This document shows positions 9,633-20,619 of a DNA stretch of 64,000 nt, piece by piece (positions within the stretch are counted from its first letter, which is position 1; the number at the start of each line of letters is the position of its first letter). The notes beneath the pieces were generated by a model that saw only the letters and a list, made by a program, of their open reading frames with translations, did not search any database and was not told the origin of the DNA. The DNA comes from Plotosus lineatus (lineage: Eukaryota > Chordata > Actinopteri > Siluriformes > Plotosidae): the NCBI GenBank assembly GCA_024760905.1, contig CM045737.1, positions 9,233,107 through 9,297,106 of the forward strand, written 5' to 3'. The translations under genes and the position numbers were made by a program.

Positions 9633-10817
9633 TCATGGTGTCCTGAAAGGGTGCGAACTCCTAAAAGGTGATGGAGTCCTCAGAGGTGACGGAGCCTGAA
9701 AGGCGACCGGACCGACTCCTGAGATGGGTGACAGACTCCTGAAAGGGGATGGGGTCCTCAAAGGTGACCGACTCCTGAAAGGGGATGGGGTCCTCAAAGG
9801 GAACAGGCTCCTGGAAGGAGATGGGGTCCTCAAAGGGAACAGACCCTGAAAGGAGATGGGGTCCTTAAAGGGGACAGACTCTTGAAAGGGGTGTGGTCCT
9901 CAAAGAATATGGAATCCTCAGACGCAAAGGGGGCCTGAAAGGTGACCGACTCCTGAAAGGGGATGGGGGCTTCAAAGGGGATGGGATCCTCAGGCGTGAC
10001 GGGGCCTGACAGGCGACGGACTTCTGAAAGGGGATGGGGTCCTCAAAGGGGACAGATTTCTAAAAGGGGATGGGGTCCTCAAAGGTGACCGACTCCTAAA
10101 AGGGGATGGGGTCCTCAAAGGTGACCGACTCCTGAAAGGGGATGGGGTCTTCAAAGGGGATGGGATCCTCAGACGTGACGGGGGCCTGACAGGCGACGGA
10201 CTTCTGAAAGGGGATGGGGTCCTCAAAGGGGACAGATTTCTAAAAGGTGATGGGGTCCTCAAAGGTCACCGTCTCCTAAAGGGATGGGGTCCTCAAAGGT
10301 GACCGACTCCTGAAAGGGGATGGGGTCCTCAAAGGCTTCTGACTCCTGAAAGTGGATCTGGTCTTCAAAGGCGGCTGTTCCTTGAAAGGGGATGGGGTTC
10401 TCAAAGGGGACAGCCTCCTGAAAGGGGATGGGGTCCTCGAAGGCTTCTGACTCCTGAAAGTGGATCTGGTCTTCAAAGGCGGCTGTTCCTTGAAAGGGGA
10501 TGGGGTTCTCAAAGGGGACAGCCTCCTGAAAGGGGATGGGGTCCTCGAAGGCTTCTGACTGCTGAAAGTGGATCTGGTCTTCAAAGGCGGCTGTTCCTTG
10601 AAAGGGGATGGGGTTCTCAAAGGGGACAGACTCCTCGACGGTAACGGGTTCCATAGAGGGGATGGGGTTGAAACGGAGGACAGGTTCCTGAAAGGGGATG
10701 GGGTCCCTGAACGGAACGGGTTCCCAAAGACAGTCTCCCATTCATCCCCAGCATCTTGTTCAGCCTCCTGTTGATCAGTCTCGCCATCTTCAAGCTCATA
10801 GTCTTCCTCTTCATGAG
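9633..10817 (-). pseudogene. proline-rich repeat gene, exon 2, copy 1 (frameshifted)
   Basis: The exon follows a polypyrimidine tract and CAG acceptor at 10818-10820. It begins in phase 1 with an acidic stretch (HEEEDYELEDGETD) and then runs into 12-residue repeats of the type SPLRTPSPFRSR. The frame stays open to about 10276, where a missing base in one repeat shifts it. The repeat phrase continues in another frame at 10262-9990 and again at 9833-9633, so at least two or three indels separate this copy from the open sister exon at 17503-18332. Either this copy is dying or the assembly mis-resolved the repeats. Function unknown. Confidence 0.65.
9650..10720. repeat. 36-bp minisatellite-like coding repeat
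   Basis: Roughly thirty imperfect copies of a 36-bp unit, on plus close to CTCCTGAAAGGGGATGGGGT followed by CCTCAAAGGGGACAGA. The unit length is a multiple of three and lacks stops in more than one frame, which is why long frames overlap here. Shorter sister array at 17520-18240. Confidence 0.9.
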
Positions 10818-11515
10818 CTGAAACGAGAAAAAATATGCTGAAATCACTCAGTACTGAATTTCTGTGGCTGTAGCGCCACAATGAGTTATTAAACAAACAT
10901 TGTAAAAGATATTGTTCATGTATATATTGATAATTCAAATCCGCAGGAATGAGCAGAAAAAACACATCAGCACAATCTTCTACATAGTTGTGTTCCACAT
11001 TTACACTCGCAGATCTATACTGCACCGTGCACTTTTGCCACCTGAGGTCCATGTCGTGTGAGTGGAGTGAAATCTCACTGCCATGCCCAGGTCTGGTTCA
11101 CCTCGATGAAATCAGTGAGATGAACTCTGTGCACAACGTGATCACTGACTGTCCCCGAGCACAGAACTCAAACGCCAATGACGTGCACACTCAGTCACTC
11201 TTACCATTAATGTGGTGGGGAATGGAGGACAGAGCCTAGGTCAGCCAACGGTGGGATGAGGCAGCGTACACCCTGAACAGCTCACCAGACAACAGCAGTG
11301 CCAAAACACACTCAACCATTCGCACTCACCCTCTCACCGAGGGGCAATTTGGAACAGCCAATTAGGCTAATGTGACTGTTTCTGGACCGTGCTAGAAAAC
11401 CCAAATACTCAGAGTTAACCCACCCGAGTGAAGGGGGAACGGATAAGGTCCGCAATGAAACATCTGAGCTCAGGATTCGAATCCATGACCTACTTGCTGT
11501 GAGATGGACATAATA

Positions 11516-12941
11516 CTAGTCCTTCTCAAAAAATTAGCATATTGTGATAAAGTTCATTATTTTCTGTAATGTACTGATAAAAAGTAAACTTTCATATATT
11601 TTAGATTCATTGCACACCAACTGAAATATTTCAGGTCTTTTATTGTTTTAATACTGATGATTTTGGCATACAGCTCATGAAAACCCAACATTCCTATCTC
11701 AAAAAATTAGCATATCATGTTCAGGTATTCTAAACGAGCTATTAACCTAATCATCTGAATCAACCAATTAACTCTAAACACCTGCAAAAGATTCCTGAGG
11801 CTTTTAAAAACTCCCAGCCTGGTTCATTACTCAAAACCGCAATCATGGGTAAGACTGCCGACCTGACTGCTGTCCAGAAGGACATCATTGACACCCTCGA
11901 GCAAGAGGGTAAGACACAGAAAGAAATCTCTGAGCGAATAGGCTGTTCCCAGAGTGCCGTATCAAGCCACCTCGGTGGGACGTCTGTGGGAAGGAAAAAG
12001 TGAAAGAAGGGCCGATTCCAGACCTTGGGGGACCTGTGGAAGCAGTGGACTGGGCTACAGGTGCCGCATTCCCCAGGTCAAGCCACTTTTGAACCAGAAA
12101 CAGCGGCAGAAGCGGCTGACCTGGGCTACAGAGAAGCAGCACTGGACTGTTGCTCAGTGGTCCAAAGTACTTTTTTCGGATGAAAGCAAATTTTGCATGT
12201 CATTCGGAAATCAAGGTGGCAGAGTCTGGAGGAAGACTGGGGACAAGGAAATGCCAAAATGCCTGAAGTCCAGTGTGAAGTACCCACAGTCAGTGATGGT
12301 CTGGGGTGCCATGTCAGCTGCTGGTGTTGGTCCACTGTGTTTTATCAAGGGCAGGGACAATGCAGCTATCAGGAGATTTTGGAGCACTTCATGCTTCCAT
12401 CTGCTGAAAAGCTTTATGCTAAATGGTTTACTGGCCATGGTATTACTGGGCTCAATTGGCCTGCCAACTCTCCTGACCTGAAGCCCATAGAGAATCTGTG
12501 GGATATTGTGAAGAGAAAGTTGAGACACCAGACCCAACACTGTGGATGAGCTTAAGGCCGCTATCGAAGCATCCTGGGCCTCCGTAACACCTCAGCAGTG
12601 CCACAGGCTGATTGGCTCCATGCCACGCCCGCATTGAAGCAGTCATTTCTGCAAAAGGATTCCCGACCAAGTATTGAGTGCAGAACTGAACATAATTATT
12701 TGAAGGTTGACTTTTTTGTATTAAAAACACTTTTGGATGAAATATGCTAATTTTTTGAGACCGGAATTTTGGGTTTTCATGAGCTGTATGCCAAAATCAT
12801 CAGTATTAAAACAATAAAAGACCTGAAATATTTCAGTTGGTGTGCAATGAATCTAAAATATATGAAAGTTTAATTTTTATCCGTACATTACAGAAAATAA
12901 TGAACTTCATCACAATATGCTAATTTTTTGAGAAGGACTAG
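11516..12941 (+). mobile_element. Tc1-like transposon with about 210-bp inverted repeats
   Basis: The left arm begins CTAGTCCTTCTCAAAAAATT and the right arm ends in its inverse, AATTTTTTGAGAAGGACTAG. Inverted similarity extends about 210 bp into each side, with the AAAAAATTAGCATAT motif repeated at both ends of each arm, the IR/DR layout of some fish Tc1 elements. TA lies just outside both ends (11514-11515, 12942-12943). The sister duplicon has no element at the matching place (19031), so it inserted after the duplication or was lost there. Confidence 0.9.
11845..12549 (+). pseudogene. Tc1-like transposase, broken
   Basis: The first frame starts MGKTADLTAVQKDIIDTLEQ and encodes a helix-turn-helix (KTQKEISERIGCSQSAVSSH), then meets a stop near 12002. 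The catalytic core resumes with LFSDESKF (first Asp) and CLKSSVKYPQSVMVWG. It then shifts frame and ends with NSPDLKPIENLW (last catalytic Glu). The central DNA-P-H motif with the second Asp is missing, apparently by a deletion near 12430. The protein cannot be active, although the well-kept inverted repeats could still be moved by a related enzyme. Confidence 0.85.
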
Positions 12942-13144
12942 TAAACCTTGCGCCACCAACCCACCCCTAATTTTCTTACTGAACCAAACAAGTTAATAAA
13001 TTTGGGGCATTCGAAATGTCCACGCACCGACTACGCCCTGTGATGGCTTGGCGAGGTGTCCAGGGTTTACCCTGCCCTCACCCAGAGTCGGATGAGATTT
13101 TTAGAATTTATTTATTCATTTATTTTGATTATGATTTTGAATTG

Positions 13145-13305
13145 AATTAGGGGCCTTTCTCAAGGGCACTTCAGCCATGAATGTTAATGAAGGGAAGATG
13201 CAGCTCCCACTTCTACACATTTTTTTCTGCCGGTTTGGGAATCAAACAAGCGACCTTTCAGTCCGAAAGCCACCTCTTGAACCATTTGGCCACAGCTGGC
13301 CCACA
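13145..13305 (-). mobile_element. fragment of second SINE family
   Basis: On plus it reads TCTCAAGGGCACTTCAGCCA, then GGGAATCAAACAAGCGACC and TTGAACCATTTGGCCACAGC, the complement of a tRNA-like head. Sister copy at 19235-19395. Confidence 0.55.
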
Positions 13306-13379
13306 GCCACAGGTGGGTGCCATTCACCCCGCGACCACAATTAAAATGAACAGGTTATGAACATGAATGAATGAACTCT

Positions 13380-13700
13380 TACCAACTACCACGTTCACTT
13401 ATTTACAGAACCACTTAATCCTACTCGGGTCGTGGAGAGGCTGAAGCCTATCTCAGCCATCACTGGATGAAGGTTACACCCCGAACAGCTTGCCGGTCCA
13501 TTTGCAGGCCAACGCGCCCACACAAGCATTCAGACTTACACTCACATCTCAGTGAAATCTGGAATAGCCAATGAGCCTCATGTCATTTGACTCTGAAAAG
13601 AAACCTGAGTACACGGAGGAAACCCACACAAGCACAAGCAGAACCTGCAAACTCCATACAGAATCACTCTCTCTCCGAACCCAGCGCTCGAACCCGGGAC
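13380..13700 (-). repeat. old L2-related interspersed repeat
   Basis: The complement of the common teleost repeat phrase (CACTTAATCCTACTCGGGTC, GGCTGAAGCCTATCTCAGCC, GTACACGGAGGAAACCCACA) marks a decayed LINE/SINE segment. Sister copy at 19480-19790; similar pieces lie at 11260-11420 and 18770-18930. No gene function. Confidence 0.5.
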
Positions 13701-13986
13701 GCAGCCTATAACCAGTGCAGGAGATTTCAGGCTACTGCCTCGAGCATATCTTGTTCGTTGTATAATGACTGTTTGTTAATAGGAGTCCACTGTGTTTGTC
13801 CTCTGCCTTGCATGGTGACCCACCCAAAAGAACCGCTCTCGGGTCACTGATCCGAAGTGGTGCATCTGCAGTTTCCGAAAACTATCAGCAGCTGTCTGTC
13901 CTGCTTAATTCTGTTTCGTGTTGAACATTGTGAATTTTTTTATTTTTCATTTCTTAAAGCCCTCAGAGAAAATTCTGTAAACTCAC

Positions 13987-14473
13987 TGTTCAGAAGCTCG
14001 TCGGTTCCACCACATCCAGGATCTCCCTGCAGAGGGGTTTCAGCAGGTCTCACCGGCGGTGATGCAGGGGCCGTTTCCTGAGGCGCTGGAGAAGTAAGTC
14101 CGAGGGCTGTTGGAGGAATGTGATCCAGGGATGAAGGAATTAATTCCTGAGGGGCCACAGGAAAAAATCCTGCAGGTGGATGCACAACTCCGCCAGGATG
14201 ACGAACAAATCCCACAACCTGGTGAAGAAATCCAACAGGCTGAGGAAGAACTTCTATAAACTGAGGATGAAACCCCTGGTGCCGAGGAAGAACTTCTATC
14301 AGCTGAGGATGAAACCCCTGGTGCCGAGGAAGAACTTCCATATCCTGGGGATGAAACCTCTGATGTTGAGGATGAAACCTCTGATGCTGAGGATAAAACC
14401 CTTGATGCAGATGAATAAATTGCACAGACGATGCTGGAAGAAATTCCCCATGGTTTTTTTTGAAAGGTTGCAT
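13987..14473 (-). CDS. proline-rich repeat gene, exon 1, copy 1
   Basis: Minus-strand open exon, taken from the first ATG of the frame. An upstream exon is possible because there is no signal peptide and an AG precedes nearby. It is rich in P, Q, H and F with 12-residue repeats such as RHQGFHPQLIEVLP, then a P/A/T-rich part ending GCGGTDELLN. A good splice donor (GTGAGT) follows at 13986. The exon ends in phase 1 and the repeat exon at 10817 begins in phase 1, so joining them keeps the frame. The two-exon layout is an inference. No family recognised. The composition loosely recalls secretory P/Q-rich tooth and scale proteins, but those have phase-0 introns. Confidence 0.5.
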
Positions 14474-14699
14474 TGTGAAACTGGAAGTGTTCGATCCGTG
14501 TAATCCTGATCATGCGAGTTTTAGAACTGAATGTTTTCAACGTACATTCAAAATTTAAACATAAACCACTCTCAGCCTGGTTGTCATGGGGATGACGTCG
14601 CGGTGCGCCTGTGCGTACGAAAACAAGCGGTGGGCTCTTCATCATAACATATTTTTCTCATCATTGAGTTTGGTTTGATCATCTCCGTTAATAATAAAA

Positions 14700-14825
14700 T
14701 ATTTCATTTCATTCCATTTTACATAAAAGACACAATATAATATAATGTACTAAAATATAATATATAATATGGTATGATATAATATAATATGGTATAATAT
14801 AATGTAATATATCATATAATGACAT
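14700..14825. repeat. AT-rich junction between tandem copies
   Basis: TATAATATAATATGG-type repeats lie between the two copies of the duplicon. A similar TATAATATAA tract precedes copy 1 at 6520-6570 and 6925-6945, so AT-rich tracts flank the duplicated block. Confidence 0.6.
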
Positions 14826-15249
14826 GTGATATATTTTGGGCTGCTCTTCGTCAACATTTCACAGAATGGATGTATAAAGTTTAAAATCTGATTGTTGATG
14901 TGTGTGTTTTGTGGTAATAAGGTCAGCTGATGTGCAGATGGATGGATCGAGCTAAGCTAGCGTTAGCATGTTAGCATGTTCGGGGACATTGTAGTACTGA
15001 ACTCGGATTTTCAGCCTCGACAAACACCTCGACACTCAAACACAACATCAACATGTATTTTAAGAAGAGTTTATTAAAGGTACTTTGGGGAATTTTTGAA
15101 GTAAACATCAACCTGAGCGTTTGATAAAATACAGTACTGAGAGTGAAAGTCCATTCGCTGTGGGCCTTATTGAAGGGCAGCATTACAAACCCAGGCCTGC
15201 GCCCTTCATCCGGGCACTCGCCTAAATTTTGATTTCCTGTATTAATTCC

Positions 15250-15520
15250 TCAAAGGAAAGATTTCCTCTGCAGTTGTCACATCCAAAGTGAACACAGACA
15301 CCCACAAGGAGCAGTGAGCTGCCACACACATTGGGGTACCCGGAGGGCAGTTGGGGATTAGGTGCCTTGGTCAAGGGCACTTCAGCCCTGGATGTGGAAA
15401 AGGGGGAGGAGCTGCTCACTCCCCCACCACACATGTTTCCTGCCTGTTCGGGAATCCAACCAATGACTGTTTCGTCTCAAAGCCGCTTCTCAAACCAATA
15501 GGCCACACCTGTGTCTGAAT
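15250..15520 (-). mobile_element. second-family SINE (sister of 7370-7640)
   Basis: Near-identical to the copy in the first duplicon, so it was present before the duplication. Confidence 0.65.
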
Positions 15521-15814
15521 ATGATTCAATGATATTATTTACCCTAAATATGATTACATTTGATTATATATTATGAAGTGCACTTTTGCACTCTATCTAA
15601 AACAATGTGAGGTTTCGTATTCAGCCCAGCAGGTATCAGTTTGAATAAATAAATAAAATAAAATCAGAACTCAATTTACAACATATGAAAATGAGGCAAA
15701 TTATACAAAAACAACCATAATATTGATAAACTACATGTATTGAGCGAGGCAGTAGCTCGATCTGGATTCATATTTGCTCAAGAGCACAACAATGTGTTCA
15801 CACTATATATGATA

Positions 15815-16148
15815 TAGAGAGATTTCCTTTCAGCTTGTTTCCCTTTATCAGGGGTCGCCACAGCAAATGATTCACATGTTTGATTTGACGTAGGTTTTTA
15901 CATCAGATGCCCTTCCTGACACAATTCTTTAACAAGGGACAGAAACACGCTGACGGCTTTGCAGCTCCTCTTTACGAAAGTCAGCAATGGGTCTTTTACA
16001 TGGCACTCACCAGAGACAGTGAGAGACATGGCCCACCTTTGATAACCCAGTTAACTGCACTTGGGCAGTGACAACCTTGTGGGGACTCGAACCCCCAACT
16101 TTAGGATCAGCAATCCAGCACCCTATACCACTGGACCACCACTGCCAC
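15815..16148 (-). mobile_element. tRNA-derived SINE, RTE-type tail (sister of 7935-8268)
   Basis: Same element, orientation and position as in the first duplicon, so its insertion predates the duplication. Confidence 0.8.
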
Positions 16149-16151
16149 ACA

Positions 16152-16790
16152 CACACTAGAGGGATTATGTCTCTTGGCTGGTCTGGGAATGCCTCAGTGT
16201 CCTCTCGGAAGAGCTGGAGGAAGTGGCTTGGAGAGGGATGTCTCGACCTCGCTGCTTCGGCTGCAGCCCCTGCGATTCGATCCCGGATTAAGCCGGAAAA
16301 GATTAAGATGAAAAATTATAGAATAAATATGGGGGCAGTACGTTTGCACATTTGTTTGCGATTGTTTGCTTTGGGCGTCTCTCTGTGGAGTTTCTATGTT
16401 CTCTTTGGGCTTGTGGAGGTTTCCTCTGGGTAAATCAGTTTTCTCCAACAGTCTGAAGACATGTGCATTAGGCTAATTGACTGCTGCAAATTTCCCCAAA
16501 GGTGTGAATGTTTGTGTGTGTGTTGCCCTGTGATGTTCTGGGAAACAGTTCTGTTTGTGCCCCAATTTTGCCAAGTGGTACATTTAAATTTATGGTATTT
16601 GGCAGACCCCCTGAACCAGTGCGATTTGCATTGATCATTTTAATACAACTAAACAACTGAAGGTGAAAGGCCTTGCTCAAGGAGCCAACAGTGATAGTTT
16701 GGTGATACTGGAGCTTGACCCACCAGCCTTCTGATCAGTAATCCAGAGCCCGAACCACTGAGAGATCACTGCTCCAGCCTTCCCTGTCAC
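16152..16790 (+). repeat. L2-like LINE end and old repeats (sister of 8273-8910)
   Basis: Same series of degenerate repeats as in copy 1. Apart from the 3' UTR discussed below, nothing else is seen up to 17503. Confidence 0.55.
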
Positions 16791-17138
16791 ACAAGCCAAA
16801 TTTGCATTTCAGCAAATGATTGATCCAAAAATAAATAAATAAATAAATAAATAAATAAAAAATCCACCTTAATGATTATTTAAGATGAGATTATGAAAGC
16901 AAATAAGAAATCTTTCTGGCTTTAAAACAGGAGGACTCTGAAGGGTTAATGTTTAATCACTAACGTTATTGCGATAATGACGTTTGTGTCACAAGGCCAA
17001 CTTTTATTCCTTTTATTTCTGCATTTCCTAACAGTGGAAAACAGAATACGGCATAGATTCACTATCTGTAAAGTATCATCTACCAAAGTGTATTTAGAAG
17101 ATCTGAAAGACATTGTTTAATTTTTCCACATTCATGTC

Positions 17139-17144
17139 TTTATT
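17139..17144 (-). terminator. polyadenylation signal of proline-rich gene, copy 2
   Basis: AATAAA on minus, about 360 bases downstream of the stop codon at 17503-17505. The intervening sequence is conserved with copy 1 and has no open frame. Confidence 0.6.
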
Positions 17145-17502
17145 TACATCATGACCCTCATAAAAAACAGCGATATAAATATAAAAAAGAAATTCAAATT
17201 CATCACATCACAAAAATAAACACTTGTGCTACAATTATACATCAGAAAGATATGGTAACATGAAGAAAACCTGCCACGATGGACAACAATCAGAGTACTG
17301 TAATTGCGATTGTAATGAATATTACAGTCATTAAATTCACAAAATACGAGAAAGATGCGATTTTAAAAACAGCAGGAAACGTAGCACATTATTTGAGAAT
17401 AAAATCTTGAGAGGGACAGTGTAGGTCATGGCAACATTTTCTTGCTTCATCCGAAAGTCAATAAGACCAGATAAACTATCTCAGCTTTGTCTATCTTCAT
17501 CA

Positions 17503-18332
17503 TCATGGTGTCCTGAAATGGTGCGAACTCCTAAAAGGTGATGGAGTCCTCAGAGGTGACGGGGCCTGAAAGGCGATCGGACCGACTCCTGAGACGGGTG
17601 ACAGACTCCTGAAAGGGGACGGGGTCCTCAAAGGGGACAGACCCCTGAAAGGGGATAGGGTCCTCAAAGGGGACCGACTCCTGAAAGGCGATGGGGTCCT
17701 CAAAGGGAACAGACTCCTGGAAGGAGATGGCGTCCTTAAAGGGGACAGACTCTTGAAAGGGGGTGTGGTCCTCAAAGAATATGGAATCCTCAGACGCAAA
17801 GGGGGCCTGAAAGGTGACCGACTCCTGAAAGGGGATGGGGTCTTCAAAGGGGATGGAATCCTCAGACGTGACGGGGGCCTGAGAGGCGACGGACTTCTGA
17901 AAGGGGATGGGGTCCTCAAAGGGGACAGATTTCTAAAAGGGGATGGGGTCCTCAAAGGCTTCTGGCTCCTGAAAGTGGATCTGGTCTTCAAAGGCGGCTG
18001 TTCCTTGAAAGGGGATGGGGTTCTCAAAGGGGACAGCCTCCTGAAAGTGGATGGGGTCCTCGAAGGCTTCTGACTCCTGAAAGTGGATCTGGTCTTCAAA
18101 GGCGGCTGTTCCTTGAAAGGGGATGGGGTTCTCAAAGGGGACAGACTCCTCGACGGTAACGGGTTCCATAGAGGGGATGGGGTTGAAACAAAGGACAGGT
18201 TCCTGAAAGGGGATGGGGTCCCTGAACGGAACGGGTTCCCAAAGACAGTCTCCCATTCATCCCCAGCATCTTGTTCAGCCTCCTGTTGATCAGTCTCGCC
18301 ATCTTCAAGCTCATAGTCTTCCTCTTCATGAG
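17503..18332 (-). CDS. proline-rich repeat gene, exon 2, copy 2 (open)
   Basis: The acceptor TTTCTCGTTTCAG ends at 18333. The exon is 830 bases, i.e. 2 bases completing a phase-1 codon plus 276 codons including a TGA stop. The N-terminal part is acidic (HEEEDYELEDGETD, then EAEQDAGDEWETVFG). The rest is about twenty 12-residue R/S/T/P repeats of SPLRTPSPFRSR type. SP and TP dipeptides are dense, as in proline-directed phosphorylation targets and RS-like disordered proteins, but no family is recognised. The matching upstream exon is at 20081 and beyond. A different frame (FEDPIPFQ repeats) is also open for 18256-17933 but does not join the acidic region in phase. Confidence 0.6.
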
Positions 18333-20080
18333 CTGAAACGAGAAAAAATATGCTGAAATCACTCAGTACTGAATTTCTGTGGCTGTAGCGCCACAATGAG
18401 TTATTAAACAAACATTGTAAAAGATATTGTTCATGTATATATTGATAATTCAAATCCGCAGGAATGAGCAGAAAAAACACAGCAGCACAATCTTCTACAT
18501 AGTTGTGTTCCACATTTACACTCGCAGATCTATACTGCACCGTGCACTTTTGCCACCTGAGGTCCATGTCGTGTGAGTGGAGTGAAATCTCACTGCCATG
18601 CCCAGGTCAGGTTCACCTCGATGAAATCAGTGAGATGAACTCTGTGCACAATGTGATCACTGATTGTCCCCGAGCACAGAACTCAAACGCCAATGACGTG
18701 CACACTCAGTCACTCTTACTATTAATGTGGTGGGGAATGGAGGACAGAGCCTAGGTTAGCCAACGGTGGGATGAGGCAGCGTACACCCTGAACAGCTCAT
18801 CAGACAACAGCAGTGCCAAAACACACTCAACCATTCGCACTCACCCTCTCACCGAGGGGCAATTTGGAACAGCCAATTAGGCTAATGTGACTGTTTCTGG
18901 ACCGTGCGAGAAAACCCAAATACTCAGAGTTAACCCACCCGAGCGAAGGGGGAACGGATAAGGTCCGCAATGAAACATCTGAGCTCAGGATTCGAATCCT
19001 TGATCTACTTGCTGTGAGATGGACATAATACTAACCTTGCGCCACCAACCCACCCCTAATTTTCTTACTGAACCAAACAAGTTAATAAATTTGGGGCATT
19101 CGAAATGTCCACGCACCAACTACGCCCTGTGATGGCTTGGCGAGGTGTCCAGGGTTTACCCTGCCCTCACCCAGAGTCGGATAAGATTTTTAGAATTTAT
19201 TTATTCATTTATTTTGATTATGATTTTGAATTGAATTAGGGGCCTTTCTCAAGGGCACTTCAGCCATGAATGTTAATGAAGGGAAGATGCAGCTCCCACT
19301 TCCACACATTTTTTTCTGCTGGTTTGGGAATCAAACAAGCGACCTTTCAGTCCTCAAGCCACCTCTTGAACCATTTGGCTACAGCTGGCCCACAGCCACA
19401 GGTGGGTGCCATTCACCGCGCGACCACAATTAAAATGAACAGGTTATGAACATGAATGAATGAACTCTTACCAACTACCACGTTCACTTATTTACAGAAC
19501 CACTTAATCCTACTCGGGTTGTGGAGAGGCTGAAGCCTATCTCAGCCATCACTGGATGAAGGTTACACCCCGAACAGCTTGCCGGTCCATTTGCAGGCCA
19601 ACACTCCCACACAAGCATTCAGACTTACACTCACATCTCAGTGAAATCTGGAATAGCCAATGAGCCTCATGTCATTTGACTCTGAAAAGAAACCCGAGTA
19701 CACAGAGGAAACCCACACAAGCACAAGCAGAACCGGCAAACTCCATACAGAATCACTCTCTCTCCGAACCCAGCGCTCGAACCCGGGACGCAGCCTATAA
19801 CCAGTGCAGGAGATTTCAGGCTACGGCCTCGAGCATATCTTGTTCGTTGTATAATGACTGTTTGTTAATAGGAGTCCACTGTGTTTGTCCTCTGCCTTGC
19901 ATGGTGACCCACCCAAAAGAACCCGCGCGCTCTCGGGTCACTGATCCGAAGTGGTGCATCTGCAGTTTCCGAAAACTATCAGCAGCTGTATGTCCTGCTT
20001 AATTCTGTTTCGTGTTGAACATTGTGAATTTTTTTATTTTTCATTTCTTAAAGCCCTCAGAGAAAATTCTGTAAACTCAC

Positions 20081-20519
20081 TGTTCAGAAGCTCGTCGGTT
20101 CCACCACATCCAGGATCTCCCTGCAGAGGGGTTTCAGCAGGTCTCACCGGCGGTGATGCAGGGGCCGTTTCCTGAGGCGCTGGAGAAGTAAGTCTGAGGG
20201 CTGTTGGAGGAATGTGATCCAGGGATGAAGGAATTAATTCCTGAGGGGCCACAGGAAAAAATCCTGCAGGTGGATGCACAACTCTGCCAGAATGACGAAC
20301 AAATCCCACAACCTGGTGAAGAAATCCAACAGGCTGAGGAAGAACTTCTATAAACTGAGGATGAAACCCCTGGTGCCGAGGAAGAACTTCTATCAGCTGA
20401 GGATGAAACCCCTGGTGCCGAGGAAGAACTTCCATCTCCTGGGGATGAAACCTCTGATGTTGAGGATGAAACCTCTGATGCTGAGGATAAAACCCTTGAT
20501 GCAGATGAATAAATTGCAC
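20081..20519 (-). CDS. proline-rich repeat gene, exon 1, copy 2 (cut by gap)
   Basis: Same P/Q/H/F-rich frame as 13987-14473 with a few substitutions (for example RHSGRVVH against RHPGGVVH). It ends at the same GTGAGT donor (20080 downward) in phase 1. The 5' part is lost in the scaffold gap, so the start codon of this copy is unknown. Joined to 18332-17503 it would give an uninterrupted two-exon reading frame. Expression is untested. Confidence 0.5.
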
Positions 20520-20619
20520 NNNNNNNNNNNNNNNNNNNNNNNNNNNNNNNNNNNNNNNNNNNNNNNNNNNNNNNNNNNNNNNNNNNNNNNNNNNNNNNNN
20601 NNNNNNNNNNNNNNNNNNN
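20520..20619. other. scaffold gap (100 N)
   Basis: Exactly 100 N, the usual placeholder for a gap of unknown size. It falls within exon 1 of the proline-rich gene on the left and within an RTE LINE on the right, so true adjacency is unknown. Confidence 0.99.

Larger units (their letters stand above)
6943..14520. repeat. tandem duplicon 1, copy 1
   Basis: From TTTTGGGCTGCTCTTCGTCA onward this block matches the block at 14826-20519 almost base for base, in the same orientation. The offset is about 7.88 kb at the left. It falls to 7.5 kb after length differences in the proline-repeat exon, then to 6.1 kb past a Tc1 insertion that only this copy carries. It contains the minus-strand proline-rich gene, its 3' UTR and several old SINEs. 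The right-hand limit is not defined because the sister copy ends in a scaffold gap. Confidence 0.9.
14826..20519. repeat. tandem duplicon 1, copy 2
   Basis: Direct repeat of 6943-14480 with only scattered differences. It lacks the Tc1 insertion, has a shorter 36-bp repeat array with an open frame, and is cut by the scaffold gap at its right end inside exon 1 of the proline-rich gene. Confidence 0.9.

Noticed and set aside
10259..10741. Minus-strand frame with FEDPIPFQ repeats
   Set aside because: Alternative frame of the 36-bp repeat; it begins inside the exon and is not in phase with the acidic region or the acceptor.
14180..14503. Plus-strand frame of 107 residues with LRMKPLVPRKNF repeats
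   Set aside because: It is the antisense of the repeat-bearing exon 1 of the proline-rich gene; repeats make several frames open.
14040..14645. Minus-strand frame of 201 residues rich in Ser (SSSSAPGV repeats)
   Set aside because: Longer than the chosen exon frame, but it does not join exon 2 at the GTGAGT donor in phase and lacks a counterpart extending the gene. The HQGFHPQ frame does join. Not fully excluded.
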